NCBI RefSeq assembly: GCF_036898825.1
Contig: NZ_JARUND010000001.1
Coordinates: forward strand, 4,464,001 to 4,528,000
Source of the DNA: Streptomyces sp. B21-083
Lineage (GTDB): Bacteria; Actinomycetota; Actinomycetes; Streptomycetales; Streptomycetaceae
DNA: 64,000 nt
Direction of reading: 5' to 3'
Below are positions 53,708-62,911 of the stretch, piece by piece; the first letter of the stretch is position 1, and every line of letters starts with the position of its first letter. Made by a program: the position numbers and the translations under genes. A model generated the notes under the pieces. It had not been told where the DNA came from. It saw only the letters and a list, made by a program, of their open reading frames with translations, and searched no databases.

Positions 53708-54188
53708 GGCGCTGGGTGAGGTGGGCGAACGCGTCCAGGTTGCGGGTCGACTCGCCCCGGGACACCCGCCAGGCGTACTCCTTGCGGATCGCCGACGCGA
53801 AACCCAGCTCCAGAAGGGTGTTGAAGCTGCCGTCGGCCGCCTCCAGGACCGAGCCGAGGAGACGGTCGATCTCGTCCGGAGTGATCGCGGACAGCGGAAG
53901 CTTGGACGTCACATAGACGTCGCCGAGGCGGTCGACCGCGTAACTCACGCCGTACAGCTTGAGGTTGCGTTCCAGGAGCCAGCGGTGGACGCCTGCCTCG
54001 TTCTCGTCGGGGTGGCGGATCACGAACGCGTTCAGGGAGAGGGAGTGCTTGCCGACGAGGAGTGAGACCGTCGTCGAGAGTTTGCGGGTGCCGGGGAGTT
54101 TCACCACGTAGTTGCCGGGGTTCGGGCTCTCCCAGTCCAGGTCGGCCTCGGTGAGGACCTGCTCGATGATCGACGCCGAATCAGCCAT
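53694..54188 (-). CDS. YbjN domain-containing protein
   Basis: A 164-residue Ybj[22 protein letters not shown], then [27 protein letters not shown], a type I secretion-chaperone-like fold. Function unclear. It begins 8 bases before the mshA stop, so the two genes are translationally coupled; the pairing is conserved in actinobacteria. Confidence 0.85.
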   Translation of the reverse strand: MADSASIIEQVLTEADLDWESPNPGNYVVKLPGTRKLSTTVSLLVGKHSLSLNAFVIRHPDENEAGVHRWLLERNLKLYGVSYAVDRLGDVYVTSKLPLSAITPDEIDRLLGSVLEAADGSFNTLLELGFASAIRKEYAWRVSRGESTRNLDAFAHLTQRPTAD

Positions 54189-55485
54189 GCAGCGAGCGTA
54201 CGCGACGCCTGTGGGCCTGCATCGCGGCCGTGTAGACGTCCCCGGTGGCGGCGGCCGAGGCGTCCCAGCCGAAGCGCTGGGCGTGCTGGGCCGCCGCTTC
54301 GCCCATACGGGCGGTCAGGGTCTCGTTGTCGGCGAAATCGCGCAGCACGCGCGCGTAGGCGGCCGGATCGTGGCCCTGTACGAGGAATCCCGTACGCCCT
54401 TCCGCGACCGCCACCGGGAGGCCGCCCACCGCCGCCGCCAGCACCGGCGTGCCCGCCGCCTGGGCCTCGATGGCGACCAGGCCGAACGATTCGCTGTACG
54501 ACGGCATGACGAGGACGGAGGCCGCCCGGAACCAGTCGGCGAGCTGTTCCTGGCCGACCGGCGGGCGGAACCGTACGACGTCCGCGATACCCAGACGGGC
54601 GGCGAGCTTCTGCAGGCCCTCCGGTTTGGCCAGGCCGCTGCCGCTGGGGCCGCCGACTATCGGCACGACGATGTTGGCGCGCAGCTCGGGGCGCTCGTCC
54701 AGGAGGACGGCGACCGCGCGGAGCAGCACGTCGGGGGCCTTCAGGGGCTGGATGCGGCCCGCGAAGAGGGGGATCAGGGCGTCCTGCGGGAGGCCGAGAC
54801 GGGCGCGGGCGGCGGCGCGGCCGTCGGCCGGGGAGAAGCGGTCGAGGTTGACGCCCGGGTGGACGACGGCGACCTTGCCGGGGTCGGCGTCGTAGTGGCG
54901 TACGAGTTCGTCGGCCTCTTCGGCGGTGTTGGCGATGAGGCGGTCGGCGGCGGCCACGACCTGCATCTCGCCGATCACGCGGGCGGCGGGTTCGGGGTTG
55001 TCGCCCGCGGCCAGGGAGGCGTTCTTGACCTTGGCCATGGTGTGCATGGCGTGCACCAGGGGAGCGCCCCAGCGCTCGGCGGCGAGCCAGCCGACGTGGC
55101 CGGAGAGCCAGTAGTGCGAGTGCACGAGGTCGTAGTGGCCGGGGCGGTGGCCGGCCCAGGCCTGCATGACGCCGTGCGTGAAGGCGCACAGCTGGGCGGG
55201 GAGGTCCTCCTTGGGGAGGCCTTCGTAGGGGCCCGCGTCGACGTGTCGCACGAGGACGCCCGGGGCCAGCTCGACGGTCGGGGGAAGGGCGGCCGTGGTG
55301 GCCCGGGTGAAGATCTCGACCTCGATGTTGATCGCGGCGAGGCGCTGCGCGAGCTCGACGATGTAGACGTTCATGCCGCCCGCGTCGCCCGTGCCGGGCT
55401 GGTGGAGCGGGGAGGTGTGCACGGAGAGCATGGCCACCCGGCGGGGCCTGCGGCGGCGTCCCAGTCGGCCGATGTACTGGCTCAC
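54181..55485 (-). CDS. mshA: D-inositol-3-phosphate glycosyltransferase MshA
   Basis: A 434-residue GT4 retaining glycosyltransferase that starts mycothiol synthesis (UDP-GlcNAc to inositol-3-phosphate). Motifs: [54 protein letters not shown] and [19 protein letters not shown] (E-x7-E donor site). GTG 55485 follows AAGGAGG at good spacing; an ATG 10 codons upstream (55515) would put that site inside the gene. The thiol redox buffer it serves is universal in Streptomyces. Confidence 0.95.
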   Translation of the reverse strand: MSQYIGRLGRRRRPRRVAMLSVHTSPLHQPGTGDAGGMNVYIVELAQRLAAINIEVEIFTRATTAALPPTVELAPGVLVRHVDAGPYEGLPKEDLPAQLCAFTHGVMQAWAGHRPGHYDLVHSHYWLSGHVGWLAAERWGAPLVHAMHTMAKVKNASLAAGDNPEPAARVIGEMQVVAAADRLIANTAEEADELVRHYDADPGKVAVVHPGVNLDRFSPADGRAAARARLGLPQDALIPLFAGRIQPLKAPDVLLRAVAVLLDERPELRANIVVPIVGGPSGSGLAKPEGLQKLAARLGIADVVRFRPPVGQEQLADWFRAASVLVMPSYSESFGLVAIEAQAAGTPVLAAAVGGLPVAVAEGRTGFLVQGHDPAAYARVLRDFADNETLTARMGEAAAQHAQRFGWDASAAATGDVYTAAMQAHRRRVRSLHG

Positions 55486-55669
55486 GTGGCGTTCCTCCTT
55501 CTCGGCCCGACTCATCCCGCTCCGCTGCCGCTCTTCGCACAGCTCCGAAGGTTCAACACCAGGGGGAAGCGACCCATTTCCCCTTTGCGTAATCATTACC
55601 GTTTCCCGCTCAACCGTTCGAAAGTGTGCGCCCCTTACTCCGCTTACGCCGCCCTTTACCCTCGTACAC

Positions 55670-56488
55670 ATGGCTCCCCGTACATCGGCCCTCCCCCGCG
55701 TCGTGGGCACGGTGACGCGCGGGACGACCAATCCCAACCGGCTGCGCCGTATGGACCGCTGGATCGCGGCCACACACGGCGCGGCCCTGCGCCGCACCCC
55801 CTCCCCCGTCGCGGTCGACCTCGGGTACGGCGCCGCGCCCTGGACGGCCGTGGAGCTGCTCGCACGGCTGCGTACCGTGGCCCCACGCGCGCGCGTGGTG
55901 GGCGTCGAGATCGAACCGGCCCGGGTCGCGGCGGCGAAACCGTACGAGCGCGAGGGGCTCGCCTTCCGGCACGGCGGCTTCGAGATCCCGGTGCCGGAGC
56001 GGCCGGCGCTCATCCGCGCGGCGAACGTGCTGCGGCAGTACGAGGAGGCCGAGGTCGCCGCGGTCTGGGCGCGGCTCTGCGCCCGGCTCGCCCCGGCCAC
56101 GGAGATCCCGGGCGGCGGGCTGCTCGTCGAGGGCACGTGTGACGAGATCGGGCGCCGGCACGTCTGGGTCGCGCTCGGGCCCGAGGGTCCGCGCACGGTC
56201 ACCTTCGCGACCCGGCTCGGCTCCCTGGACCGCCCCTCCGACCTCGCCGAGCGCCTCCCGAAGGCCCTCATCCACCGGAACGTCCCCGGCGAACCTGTGC
56301 ACGCGTTCCTGCGCGACTTCGACCGCGCCTGGGCGGCCGCGGCGCCCTACGCGTCGTACGGGGCCCGCCAGCGCTGGATCCGGGCGGTACGGGACCTCAC
56401 GGCGGACTGGCCGGTGACCGACGGTCCGGTGCGGTGGCGGCAGGGTGAAGTGACCGTGGCGTGGGGCGCGTTGGCGCCTCGGAGCTGA
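55670..56488 (+). CDS. SAM-dependent methyltransferase (class I)
   Basis: A 272-residue class I methyltransferase. Motif I is [18 protein letters not shown], followed by [18 protein letters not shown] (acidic ribose-binding position) and [19 protein letters not shown]. Substrate unknown; no operon partner. It is divergent from mshA with 184 bases between, holding both promoters. ATG 55670. Confidence 0.8.
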   Translation: MAPRTSALPRVVGTVTRGTTNPNRLRRMDRWIAATHGAALRRTPSPVAVDLGYGAAPWTAVELLARLRTVAPRARVVGVEIEPARVAAAKPYEREGLAFRHGGFEIPVPERPALIRAANVLRQYEEAEVAAVWARLCARLAPATEIPGGGLLVEGTCDEIGRRHVWVALGPEGPRTVTFATRLGSLDRPSDLAERLPKALIHRNVPGEPVHAFLRDFDRAWAAAAPYASYGARQRWIRAVRDLTADWPVTDGPVRWRQGEVTVAWGALAPRS

Positions 56489-56579
56489 ACCGCCGACCCC
56501 ACCGGCCTCAAATTGCTCACGATTCGTGGGCAACGATCTCCGTGCGCCGTTCGTCACACATGCGGGGAAGCGGGAAAGG

Positions 56580-56611
56580 ACAGGCAACTCGCGGGAGGCC
56601 TGTTGCTTTTT
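56580..56611 (+). terminator. Intrinsic-type terminator
   Basis: ACAGGC/GCCTGT stem with a 12-base loop and a TTTTT tract at 56607-56611, about 90 bases after the methyltransferase stop. T-tracts are rare here. It could alternatively attenuate the NlpC/P60 gene 83 bases downstream. Confidence 0.55.
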
Positions 56612-56693
56612 GCGGTGACATGGCACGATCCCCCGGGCGTCCGTAAGTTACTGACGGTTAATCATGTGGGCGAAAGGTACGGGGGGACGGGGA

Positions 56694-57785
56694 ATGGGAG
56701 TCGGCAAGCGGAGTCTGATCGCGACAGCCGTGGGACTGGTCTGCGCGGTCACCGTCCTGGGTGGCGCGGGCACCGCGTTCGCGAGCCCCGCACCGACCCC
56801 GGCCCCGACGCCCACACCGATCCCGAGCGTGACGCTGCCGCCGAACAAGGACCTGGAAGCCGTACACAAGAAGCTGGAGCAGCTCTACCACGACGCGGCG
56901 GTCGCCACGGACGCCTACAACGCGGCGGAGGAGCAGACCGAACGGCAGTCCGCCGAGATCGTCGAGCTGGCCCGGGAGATCGTCAAGGGGCAGAAGCGGC
57001 TGGCCGAGTTGAAGGACCGCGCGGGTGCCGCGGCGCGCGCCCAGTACCGCTCGGGCGGCCTGCCGCCGGAGGCGCGGTTGTGGCTCAGCGGCGATCCGCA
57101 GGCATGGCTGGAGGGTGCCGACCGGATCCGGCAGGGCCAGAAGGCGACCACGGGCCTGCTCGCCGAAATGGCGCGCACGCAGCAGGACTTGGAGCTGTAC
57201 GCGCGGGACGCCTCGGCCCAGTGGACGAAGCTGGAGACGAGCCGGAAGGCCAGGGCCGCCGCCCAGAAGCAGATCAAGCAGCAGATCGCGGCGGCCGAAC
57301 AGCTGGAGTCCCAGCTGCAGAAGAAGGAGAAGGAACGCCTCGCGGAGCTGGAGCGCGAGGCCGCCGCCAAGGCGCAGACGTCCTGGCTCAGTTCCGGCAT
57401 CCTCGACGACATCGACGGCAGCGACGGCAGCGCGACGGCTCAGGGCAAGAAGGCCGTGGAGTTCGCGACGGCCCAGATAGGCAAGGCGTACGAGTGGGGC
57501 GCCGAGGGCCCCGACACGTTCGACTGCTCGGGCATGACCTCGGCGGCCTGGGCGGCGGCCGGGGTGCCCATCCCGCGCACCTCGCAGCAGCAGTGGGCCC
57601 AGCTGCCCCACGTCGACGTCAAGGACATGCGCCCCGGAGACCTGATCGTCTACTTCGACGACGCGAGCCACATCGCGATGTACATCGGCGACGGCAAGAT
57701 GGTGCACGCCCCACGGCCAGGGCGGACGATCACGATCGCCGGGGCGGGGACGATGCCGATACTCGGGGTGGTCCGACCGGGCTGA
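56694..57785 (+). CDS. Secreted NlpC/P60 peptidoglycan hydrolase with coiled coil
   Basis: A 363-residue exported cell-wall hydrolase. Signal peptide (about 1-30, RSLIATAVGLVCAVTVLGGAGTAFA), then Pro-rich linker, coiled coil (about 55-235) and NlpC/P60 domain at the C-terminus with TFDCSGMTSAAW (Cys), DDASHIAMYIGDGKMVHAP (His and third polar residue). It cuts peptide bonds in peptidoglycan; such genes are often linked to spore germination and growth. ATG 56694 follows GGGGA and gives a good signal peptide; an upstream ATG 56664 has none. Confidence 0.9.
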   Translation: MGVGKRSLIATAVGLVCAVTVLGGAGTAFASPAPTPAPTPTPIPSVTLPPNKDLEAVHKKLEQLYHDAAVATDAYNAAEEQTERQSAEIVELAREIVKGQKRLAELKDRAGAAARAQYRSGGLPPEARLWLSGDPQAWLEGADRIRQGQKATTGLLAEMARTQQDLELYARDASAQWTKLETSRKARAAAQKQIKQQIAAAEQLESQLQKKEKERLAELEREAAAKAQTSWLSSGILDDIDGSDGSATAQGKKAVEFATAQIGKAYEWGAEGPDTFDCSGMTSAAWAAAGVPIPRTSQQQWAQLPHVDVKDMRPGDLIVYFDDASHIAMYIGDGKMVHAPRPGRTITIAGAGTMPILGVVRPG

Positions 57786-58085
57786 GCCGGCGCAGCCGAT
57801 GGGCCCAGCTGACCGGCTCAACTGAACCCGCGAATCATCACGTACGGCACTTTCCCCCCCGCACGGCACATATCGCACCGCGCGTGATCCGCCACACGTG
57901 ACCCACCGCACCTACCGGCGCCGTCAACCCCTCCTGCGGACGTGACATTCGTCATCCGCCGAGGGGTAACCCCGTGCCCAAGTGCGTTACGGAACACGGC
58001 ATATGACGGCGGCGCCTCCCGTGGACGCGCCGCCACACCATTCCGTTACAGCCCCATCAACCGCTATGGTCCCGGTCGGTGGATC

Positions 58086-58147
58086 GAGACCGTTCCTGTG
58101 GACTGAACGGGCGGGAGCCCGTTCAGTCGCGGGCCCCGAACGGTCTT
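58086..58147 (+). promoter_or_regulatory. Nested stem-loop leader element
   Basis: Inner stem GACTGAACGGGC with its perfect complement around GGGA (58101-58128), enclosed by an outer stem GAGACCGTTC/GAACGGTCTT (58086-58095 with 58138-58147, one G-T pair). The words GACCGTTC, GAACGG, CCGTTC and GAACGG alternate, so other pairings are possible. Position upstream of the PP2C gene suggests a structured RNA. Confidence 0.5.
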
Positions 58148-58372
58148 GGGCGAACTGGTCCCCGGCGTACTCGACCCCGGGTGGCGACACGCATCGTGTG
58201 CGTGGTCCGTGCCCGGGAGGCCAGTTCCCTCACGACCTGGCCATATGGGTACGGCCAGAGGCGACGGAGAGGCCCTGAACCATCCTCTGGTGGAGCAGGG
58301 GCCCCGCACGCTGACGCCGCACCCGGTGTACCAGGTCGCAAGACCACGCTAACCCGATCAGCCCACTGCTCC

Positions 58373-58410
58373 GCAAGCCAGCAAGCCAGCAAGCCAGCAA
58401 GCCAGCAAGC
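58373..58410 (+). repeat. Tandem 8-base repeat (GCAAGCCA x5)
   Basis: Five consecutive 8-base units GCAAGCCA starting at 58373 (the last is GCAAGCGG), about 105 bases upstream of the PP2C start. A short microsatellite of a kind prone to slippage. Confidence 0.85.
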
Positions 58411-58513
58411 GGACGATCACACGATCGAGCTAATACGGCCTCATACGCACTTCTTGGCCAGCAACTACTACCTCTCCATCGCGCCCGCACCCGGAGGGAA
58501 GGAACCCACGACG

Positions 58514-59899
58514 ATGCCCGCACCCATACCGCGGCAGAGAGCGATCCCGGCCGCGGAAAACGGTCAGGCGCCGACCCCGGCCGTGCCCGGAGTGGCCCCG
58601 GCCACCCCCGCCACGCCCGGAGAGACCTCCGCAGGCACCCCCAGCCCCGGCGCGGTAACCAAAGCGGCGGCCGACGCAGCCGCCTCCGTCGCCTCCCCCG
58701 GCACGCATCTGACTCTGCTGCTGATCCAGGACGACCCGGGCGGCTCGCCCGTCGTGCCCGAGCTGCTCGACGCCACGGGCAAGCCGATCCGCGTCCGTAC
58801 GGCCCGCAACCTCACCGAGGCCGAGCGGCTGCTCACCGACGACGTCCACTGCATCCTGCTGGACCTCGCGCTGCCCGCGCCCCACCACGCCGAGGACGGC
58901 AACGACGACGAGCTGGCGGTGCTCAAGCACGTGCTGCGGCTCGCACCCCGGCACGCCGTCCTCGCGCTCACCGCCTCCGGCGACGCCGAGCGCGGTACGG
59001 AGGCGGTGCGCGTCGGCGCCCAGGACTACCTGTTCCGCGACGAGCTGGACGGACGGCTGCTGAGCCGCGCGATCCGCTACGCGGTGGAGAGGAAGCGCTC
59101 CGACAAGGCCGAGCGCCGGCTCACCGAGTCCCGGCTGCGGGCCCAGGAGAACGCTCGCCTCGAACGCGGCCTGCTCCCCACCCCGCTCCTCGACGGCTCC
59201 TCGCTGCGCTTCGCCGCCCGCTACCGCCCCGGCCGCTCCCGCGCCCTGCTCGGCGGCGACTTCTACGACACGGTCCGGACGCCCGACGGCACGGTCCACG
59301 TGATGATCGGCGACGTGTGCGGGCACGGCCCCGACGAGGCGGCGCTCGGTGTGGAGCTGCGCATAGCGTGGCGCGCGCTGACCCTGGCGGGCCTGTGCGG
59401 CGACGCCCTGCTGGGCACACTGCAGCAGGTCCTTGAGCACGAACGCGAGAACGACGAGATCTTCGCGACGCTCTGCACGGTCGACATCTCGCCGGACGGC
59501 CGCAGCGCGGGCCTGTGCCTGGCCGGCCACCCGGCTCCGCTGCTGATCCGCCCGGCACCCGCATCCTCCGGGTCGGAGACCATGGCGGAGCTGCTGCCGT
59601 ACGACAACAACGGCCCGGCGCTGGGACTGCTGCCGGGGGCCCGCTGGCCTCGTACGCAGGTACGGCTGGGGGCCGAGTGGACGCTGATGCTCTACACGGA
59701 CGGCCTGATCGAGGGGCATATCGGCCAGGGCCGGGAACGGCTCGGCCAGGACGGCATGGTGGCGATGATCCGCCGCCAGCTCGCCCAGGGCCTGCGCGGC
59801 GAGAAGCTGCTGCGGGCGGCCGTGAGCGAGGTGCGCGAGCTGAACGGCGGGGAGCTGACGGACGACCTGGCGGTCCTGCTGCTCGACCGCCTGGCGTAG
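58514..59899 (+). CDS. Receiver-like domain plus PP2C (SpoIIE-type) phosphatase
   Basis: A 461-residue regulator. Ala/Pro-rich N-terminus (1-65); receiver-like domain (about 68-200) with LLLIQDDPG and phospho-acceptor-like ILLDLALP but an Arg in YLFRDEL where receivers have Lys; a coiled linker; PP2C domain (about 225-460) with GGDFYDTV, GDVCGHGPDEAAL and the final DDLAVLLLDRL. It should dephosphorylate an anti-sigma antagonist, as RsbU-type phosphatases do. ATG 58514 with GGAAGG upstream. Confidence 0.85.
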   Translation: MPAPIPRQRAIPAAENGQAPTPAVPGVAPATPATPGETSAGTPSPGAVTKAAADAAASVASPGTHLTLLLIQDDPGGSPVVPELLDATGKPIRVRTARNLTEAERLLTDDVHCILLDLALPAPHHAEDGNDDELAVLKHVLRLAPRHAVLALTASGDAERGTEAVRVGAQDYLFRDELDGRLLSRAIRYAVERKRSDKAERRLTESRLRAQENARLERGLLPTPLLDGSSLRFAARYRPGRSRALLGGDFYDTVRTPDGTVHVMIGDVCGHGPDEAALGVELRIAWRALTLAGLCGDALLGTLQQVLEHERENDEIFATLCTVDISPDGRSAGLCLAGHPAPLLIRPAPASSGSETMAELLPYDNNGPALGLLPGARWPRTQVRLGAEWTLMLYTDGLIEGHIGQGRERLGQDGMVAMIRRQLAQGLRGEKLLRAAVSEVRELNGGELTDDLAVLLLDRLA

Positions 59900-59959
59900 G
59901 CCGCCCGGGGAGGGCGCGGGTTCAGGGCAGGTTCAGGGCGAGTTCAGGGCGGCTTCGGT

Positions 59960-60298
59960 TCAGCGACCACCGTTGTACGGTCCGTACGGACCGTCACTGC
60001 TGGAGCCGCCGCCTCTGCGGCTGCGTCCGCCGCCCGGGAGGCCGCGCAGGGCCGGTCGTACGTCGACCATGTACACGATCGTCGCGACCAGGCCGATGAT
60101 CGGCAGGAACGACAGGATGTTGAAGATCAGGTTCACCACGAAGGCGAGCCCGAGGACGATCAGCCAGAACGGCTTGGTCTTCTTGTCCGCCGCCCGGTAG
60201 GCGTCCTCGCGGCGCACCGCGGCGTCGAACAGCGCGAAGCCGCTGAAAATGATCAGGGCCACGCTCAACAGCCACATGAACCCCGCGAACCCCTGCAT
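59960..60298 (-). CDS. DUF2516 membrane protein
   Basis: A 112-residue protein with two membrane helices (MWLLSVALIIFSGFALFDA and LIVLGLAFVVNLIFNILSFLPIIGL, the latter probably with a third short helix VATIVYMVDV), matching DUF2516 of actinobacteria. The tail is Arg/Gly/Ser-rich. Function unknown. The ATG at 60298 is preferred; GTG codons just upstream are possible. Confidence 0.75.
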   Translation of the reverse strand: MQGFAGFMWLLSVALIIFSGFALFDAAVRREDAYRAADKKTKPFWLIVLGLAFVVNLIFNILSFLPIIGLVATIVYMVDVRPALRGLPGGGRSRRGGGSSSDGPYGPYNGGR

Positions 60299-60380
60299 CA
60301 GCACAACGTCCACCACCAAGCTCGGTCAGTTCGTATGTGCGGTCACCGTACCCGCAACCGCAAACCCGCTACCCGCCAAA

Positions 60381-60411
60381 CGGGCCGGGCACTCACGGAG
60401 TGCCCGGCCCG
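60381..60411 (-). terminator. Terminator after HbhA-like gene
   Basis: A perfect 14-bp stem with an ACG loop, 36 bases beyond the stop of the HbhA-like gene. Also upstream of the DUF2516 gene. Confidence 0.8.
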
Positions 60412-60446
60412 TCCCTGTACATACGGTTTCACCCGTTCGGCTCTGC

Positions 60447-61142
60447 CTACTTGGTGGGCGGAGTCGTCTTCTTCGCGGCGGGCTTGCGGGCCGGGGCCTT
60501 CTTGGCGGCGGGCTTGCTGGCCGGGGCCGGTGCGGCCTTGGCCTCGACGGGAGCCGGGGTGGGAGCCGCTGCCGGGGCGGGCATCTTCTCGTCGGTCGCC
60601 ACCTTGACCTCGACCGGCTGGGCGTTCGGCTCGACGGCGATCGCCAGTTCCTCGATCTCCTCGGCGGCCTCGCCGCGCCAGGTGCGCACGGCCTGCTCGC
60701 CGTGCTCGGCGACCTTCTCGTACGTCTCGCGCGCCTTCACGGCGTACTCGGCGGCGACGCCGACACCGCGCAGGGCGAGGTCCTGGGCGCTCTCGCCGAG
60801 CTTCTTCAGGTCGGCGTCGATGGTGGAGCCGAGCTTCTTGAAGTCGCCGTCCAGCGTGTTGATGAACTCGCCGACCTTGGTCTGGAGAGTCTCCTGCGCC
60901 TCCTTGGCACGGACGGCGGCCTTCTCCTGCGCCTCCTTGGCGCGAGCGGCGGCCTTCTCCTGCACGGACTTCGGGTCGGTGCCGCGTACGGCCTCGAACC
61001 GGGCCGGCGCCTCGGCACGCAGCTGCTCGACCAGACCGGGCACCTTCTTGGCCTGCTGGAGAGCGAGGTCGGCGGTGCCGGCGGCGAAGTAGAGCGGCGT
61101 GGGGTCGCTGAAGGTCTTGCGCAGGTCGTCGGTGATGGCCAT
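60447..61142 (-). CDS. HbhA-like alanine/lysine-rich coiled-coil protein
   Basis: A 231-residue protein. A helical coiled-coil body (about 20-165, with repeated KEAQEKAAVRA-type units) is followed by a Lys/Ala/Pro-rich tail (PAAKKAPARKPAAKKT). This layout is that of heparin-binding hemagglutinin of mycobacteria. In Streptomyces it is not an adhesin for tissue; a role in membrane or chromosome organisation is possible. Probably co-transcribed with the XRE regulator upstream. Confidence 0.75.
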   Translation of the reverse strand: MAITDDLRKTFSDPTPLYFAAGTADLALQQAKKVPGLVEQLRAEAPARFEAVRGTDPKSVQEKAAARAKEAQEKAAVRAKEAQETLQTKVGEFINTLDGDFKKLGSTIDADLKKLGESAQDLALRGVGVAAEYAVKARETYEKVAEHGEQAVRTWRGEAAEEIEELAIAVEPNAQPVEVKVATDEKMPAPAAAPTPAPVEAKAAPAPASKPAAKKAPARKPAAKKTTPPTK

Positions 61143-61254
61143 GGTGATGGTCCTCCCGGGTTGCTTGGGCTGAGGGTTTTTGGGTTACCGCGTACGTCGG
61201 GCCGGTCTCGACCGACACGCCCAGGTGCTGGGCGTATCTGTTACGTCCGGTGCG

Positions 61255-61743
61255 TCAACTGGCCGTCTGCTGTGGGTCGGCGCCGCTGCCGGTGCCTATG
61301 CCGGTGCCTATGTCGATGTCTCTGAGAGCACCGCTCGGAACGTCCGGCACAGGAACGTCCGTCGCGGCTGGGTCGCTGTCCGAATCGGCGATCTCGAACC
61401 CGTTCTCCTTGCGGAAGGACTCGTAGATCTGCAGCAACACCTGCTTCTGCCGCTCGCTGAGCGTGGGATCGGCGAGTATGACGGCACGCGTCTCCACCTC
61501 GTCCCGGTCCCGCTCGGCGTCCAGGATCCCGGCCCGCACATACAGCGTCTCGGCGGAGATCCGCAGCGCCTTGGCGACCTGCTGCAGCACCTCCGCGCTC
61601 GGCTTGCGCAGCCCGCGCTCGATCTGGCTCAGATACGGATTGGACACCCCGGCGGCATCGGCGAGCTGCCTGAGGGACAGCTGCGCGGTGCGCCGCTGAT
61701 CGCGCAGGTACTCACCAAGATTGCCGACGTTGAGCGTTGCCAT
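61255..61743 (-). CDS. XRE-family transcriptional regulator
   Basis: A 162-residue regulator with an N-terminal Cro/C1 HTH (about 8-70: YLRDQRRTAQLSLRQLADAA, then GVSNPYLSQIERGLRKPSAE), a helical middle and a Gly/Asp-rich tail. ATG 61743 gives MATLNVGN. A perfect palindrome 27 bases upstream is its probable own operator. Same strand and order as the HbhA-like gene, a conserved pair. Confidence 0.88.
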   Translation of the reverse strand: MATLNVGNLGEYLRDQRRTAQLSLRQLADAAGVSNPYLSQIERGLRKPSAEVLQQVAKALRISAETLYVRAGILDAERDRDEVETRAVILADPTLSERQKQVLLQIYESFRKENGFEIADSDSDPAATDVPVPDVPSGALRDIDIGTGIGTGSGADPQQTAS

Positions 61744-61769
61744 GCCTCTACCTTGCCCCACCCTTGCTA

Positions 61770-61797
61770 ACTATTGCAAGCGCCTGCTTGCAATAGT
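61770..61797. promoter_or_regulatory. Perfect palindrome upstream of XRE gene
   Basis: ACTATTGCAAGC-GCCT-GCTTGCAATAGT, a perfect 12-bp inverted repeat, 27 bases from the start codon. Its size and AT-rich core suit a dimeric XRE regulator. Confidence 0.7.
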
Positions 61798-61929
61798 GCG
61801 CTACACCACTTCGGGCGGGCGAATGAGCCTGAGCACGATAGGTGTCGTATTTGCACGACAACTGTCGCCAGCCGGGTCCAGTCGCAAATTGGGGGGCGGT
61901 TTCGGGCTGCGGCGCCGTAGATTGGCGCT

Positions 61930-62729
61930 ATGCCCGATTTTGCGCATGACGAGGCCACGGCCCGGCGCGCTCTCGACGTCATCGACCAGTTGCTGGCCGC
62001 CCGCAACGAGATGGCCTCCGGAGTGGGCGGCGTCGGCTTCCTCCGCGAACACCAGGCAGTGGCACCAGTCGCGTGGAGCTGGTGGATGCTGATTTCGGAC
62101 TCCGCCCGCGTGGTGGCGGAGGCGGCCAAGAACGGCAACGGGTTCGTCGTCGCACCGGTGATGCGGAACCTGATGACGCACGCTGTGGCGATGGCCTGGC
62201 TCATCGACGGCGGCGGCGCCGCGGTGCAGGCCGTCGACGCCTACAGCGACGACCAGCTCCTCAAGCTGATCACCAACGCGAAGCGGGCTGGGTGGGATGT
62301 CGAGGGAGACGAGGTCGAGGCAAAGGTCCGTGCCGCTGTCGACGAACGCACCGCCTACCCGGACCTTGAGGTCGTCCGGCTGACGAACGAGATCCGGAAC
62401 ACTGCCGACCTGATGGCGGCGTTCGGGGAGCAGGAAGGCTATCTGCCCTACCGGCACCTCAGTTCCTACTCCCACACCACACGAGAGACGGCGCAGCTGT
62501 ACTCCATCCCACCCGGGCTGGCGGCTGGGAACTGCGCAACAAGCCCAGGGAGAGCGGCCTGAACGACGTCATTTGGACGGCCGTGTGTCTGATCCAGGCC
62601 GGCCGGATACTCGACTCCATCCTCAGCGAGCAGTTGCTGGCCGAGGAGCTTGACCAAGCCACCGCGCACCTCGGTGTCTCTGCGGACATCATCCCCCGGC
62701 GTCGCCTTCGCCGGGGCGCCGCCAACTGA
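61930..62729 (+). pseudogene. Frameshifted hypothetical (DUF5677-like) gene
   Basis: The first frame (61930 to about 62520) gives a helical protein (EATARRALDVIDQLLAARNE, then WWMLISDSARVVAEAAKN, PYRHLSSYSHTTRET) and then stops 13 codons later at 62562. From 62526 another frame continues with normal codon bias: WELRNKPRESGLNDVIWTAV, then GRILDSILSEQLLAEELDQA, to a TGA at 62727-62729. Together they would give about 265 residues. The shift lies near CCCGGGCTGGCGGCTGGG. Family only guessed (helical, one late His as in DUF5677-type). A sequencing error is possible. Confidence 0.65.
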
Positions 62730-62911
62730 CCTGGGCAACGCCCAGCTTCGGCGAGTAGGAGCCGATCCCGTCGCCACGGCGGGATAGCCCCATATCGGGC
62801 ACGCCATCGACGCCGTCTCACCAGCAGATCCTCCAGGTCGCAGTCGCAACCCGGCCCAGCGGCCGCAGCAGCCGCATCGCCCTGTCCGGCTGGAGCTTTG
62901 GACTCAGGACA

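Larger units (their letters stand above)
57786..58513. other. Long intergenic region with structured elements
   Basis: 728 bases without a supported gene; the open frame across it runs into the next gene but lacks codon bias. It holds a strong nested stem-loop (58086-58147) and an 8-base tandem repeat (58373-58410), listed separately. It likely contains a long leader for the PP2C gene. Confidence 0.6.

Noticed and set aside
56490..56693. c-di-AMP (ydaO-type) riboswitch upstream of the NlpC/P60 gene
   Set aside because: Such riboswitches often precede Streptomyces cell-wall hydrolase genes, but I could not see the conserved core; only a short terminator-like hairpin is present.
58373..58410. 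Possible CRISPR array
   Set aside because: The unit is only 8 bases with no spacers; it is a plain tandem repeat. No cas genes occur in the window.
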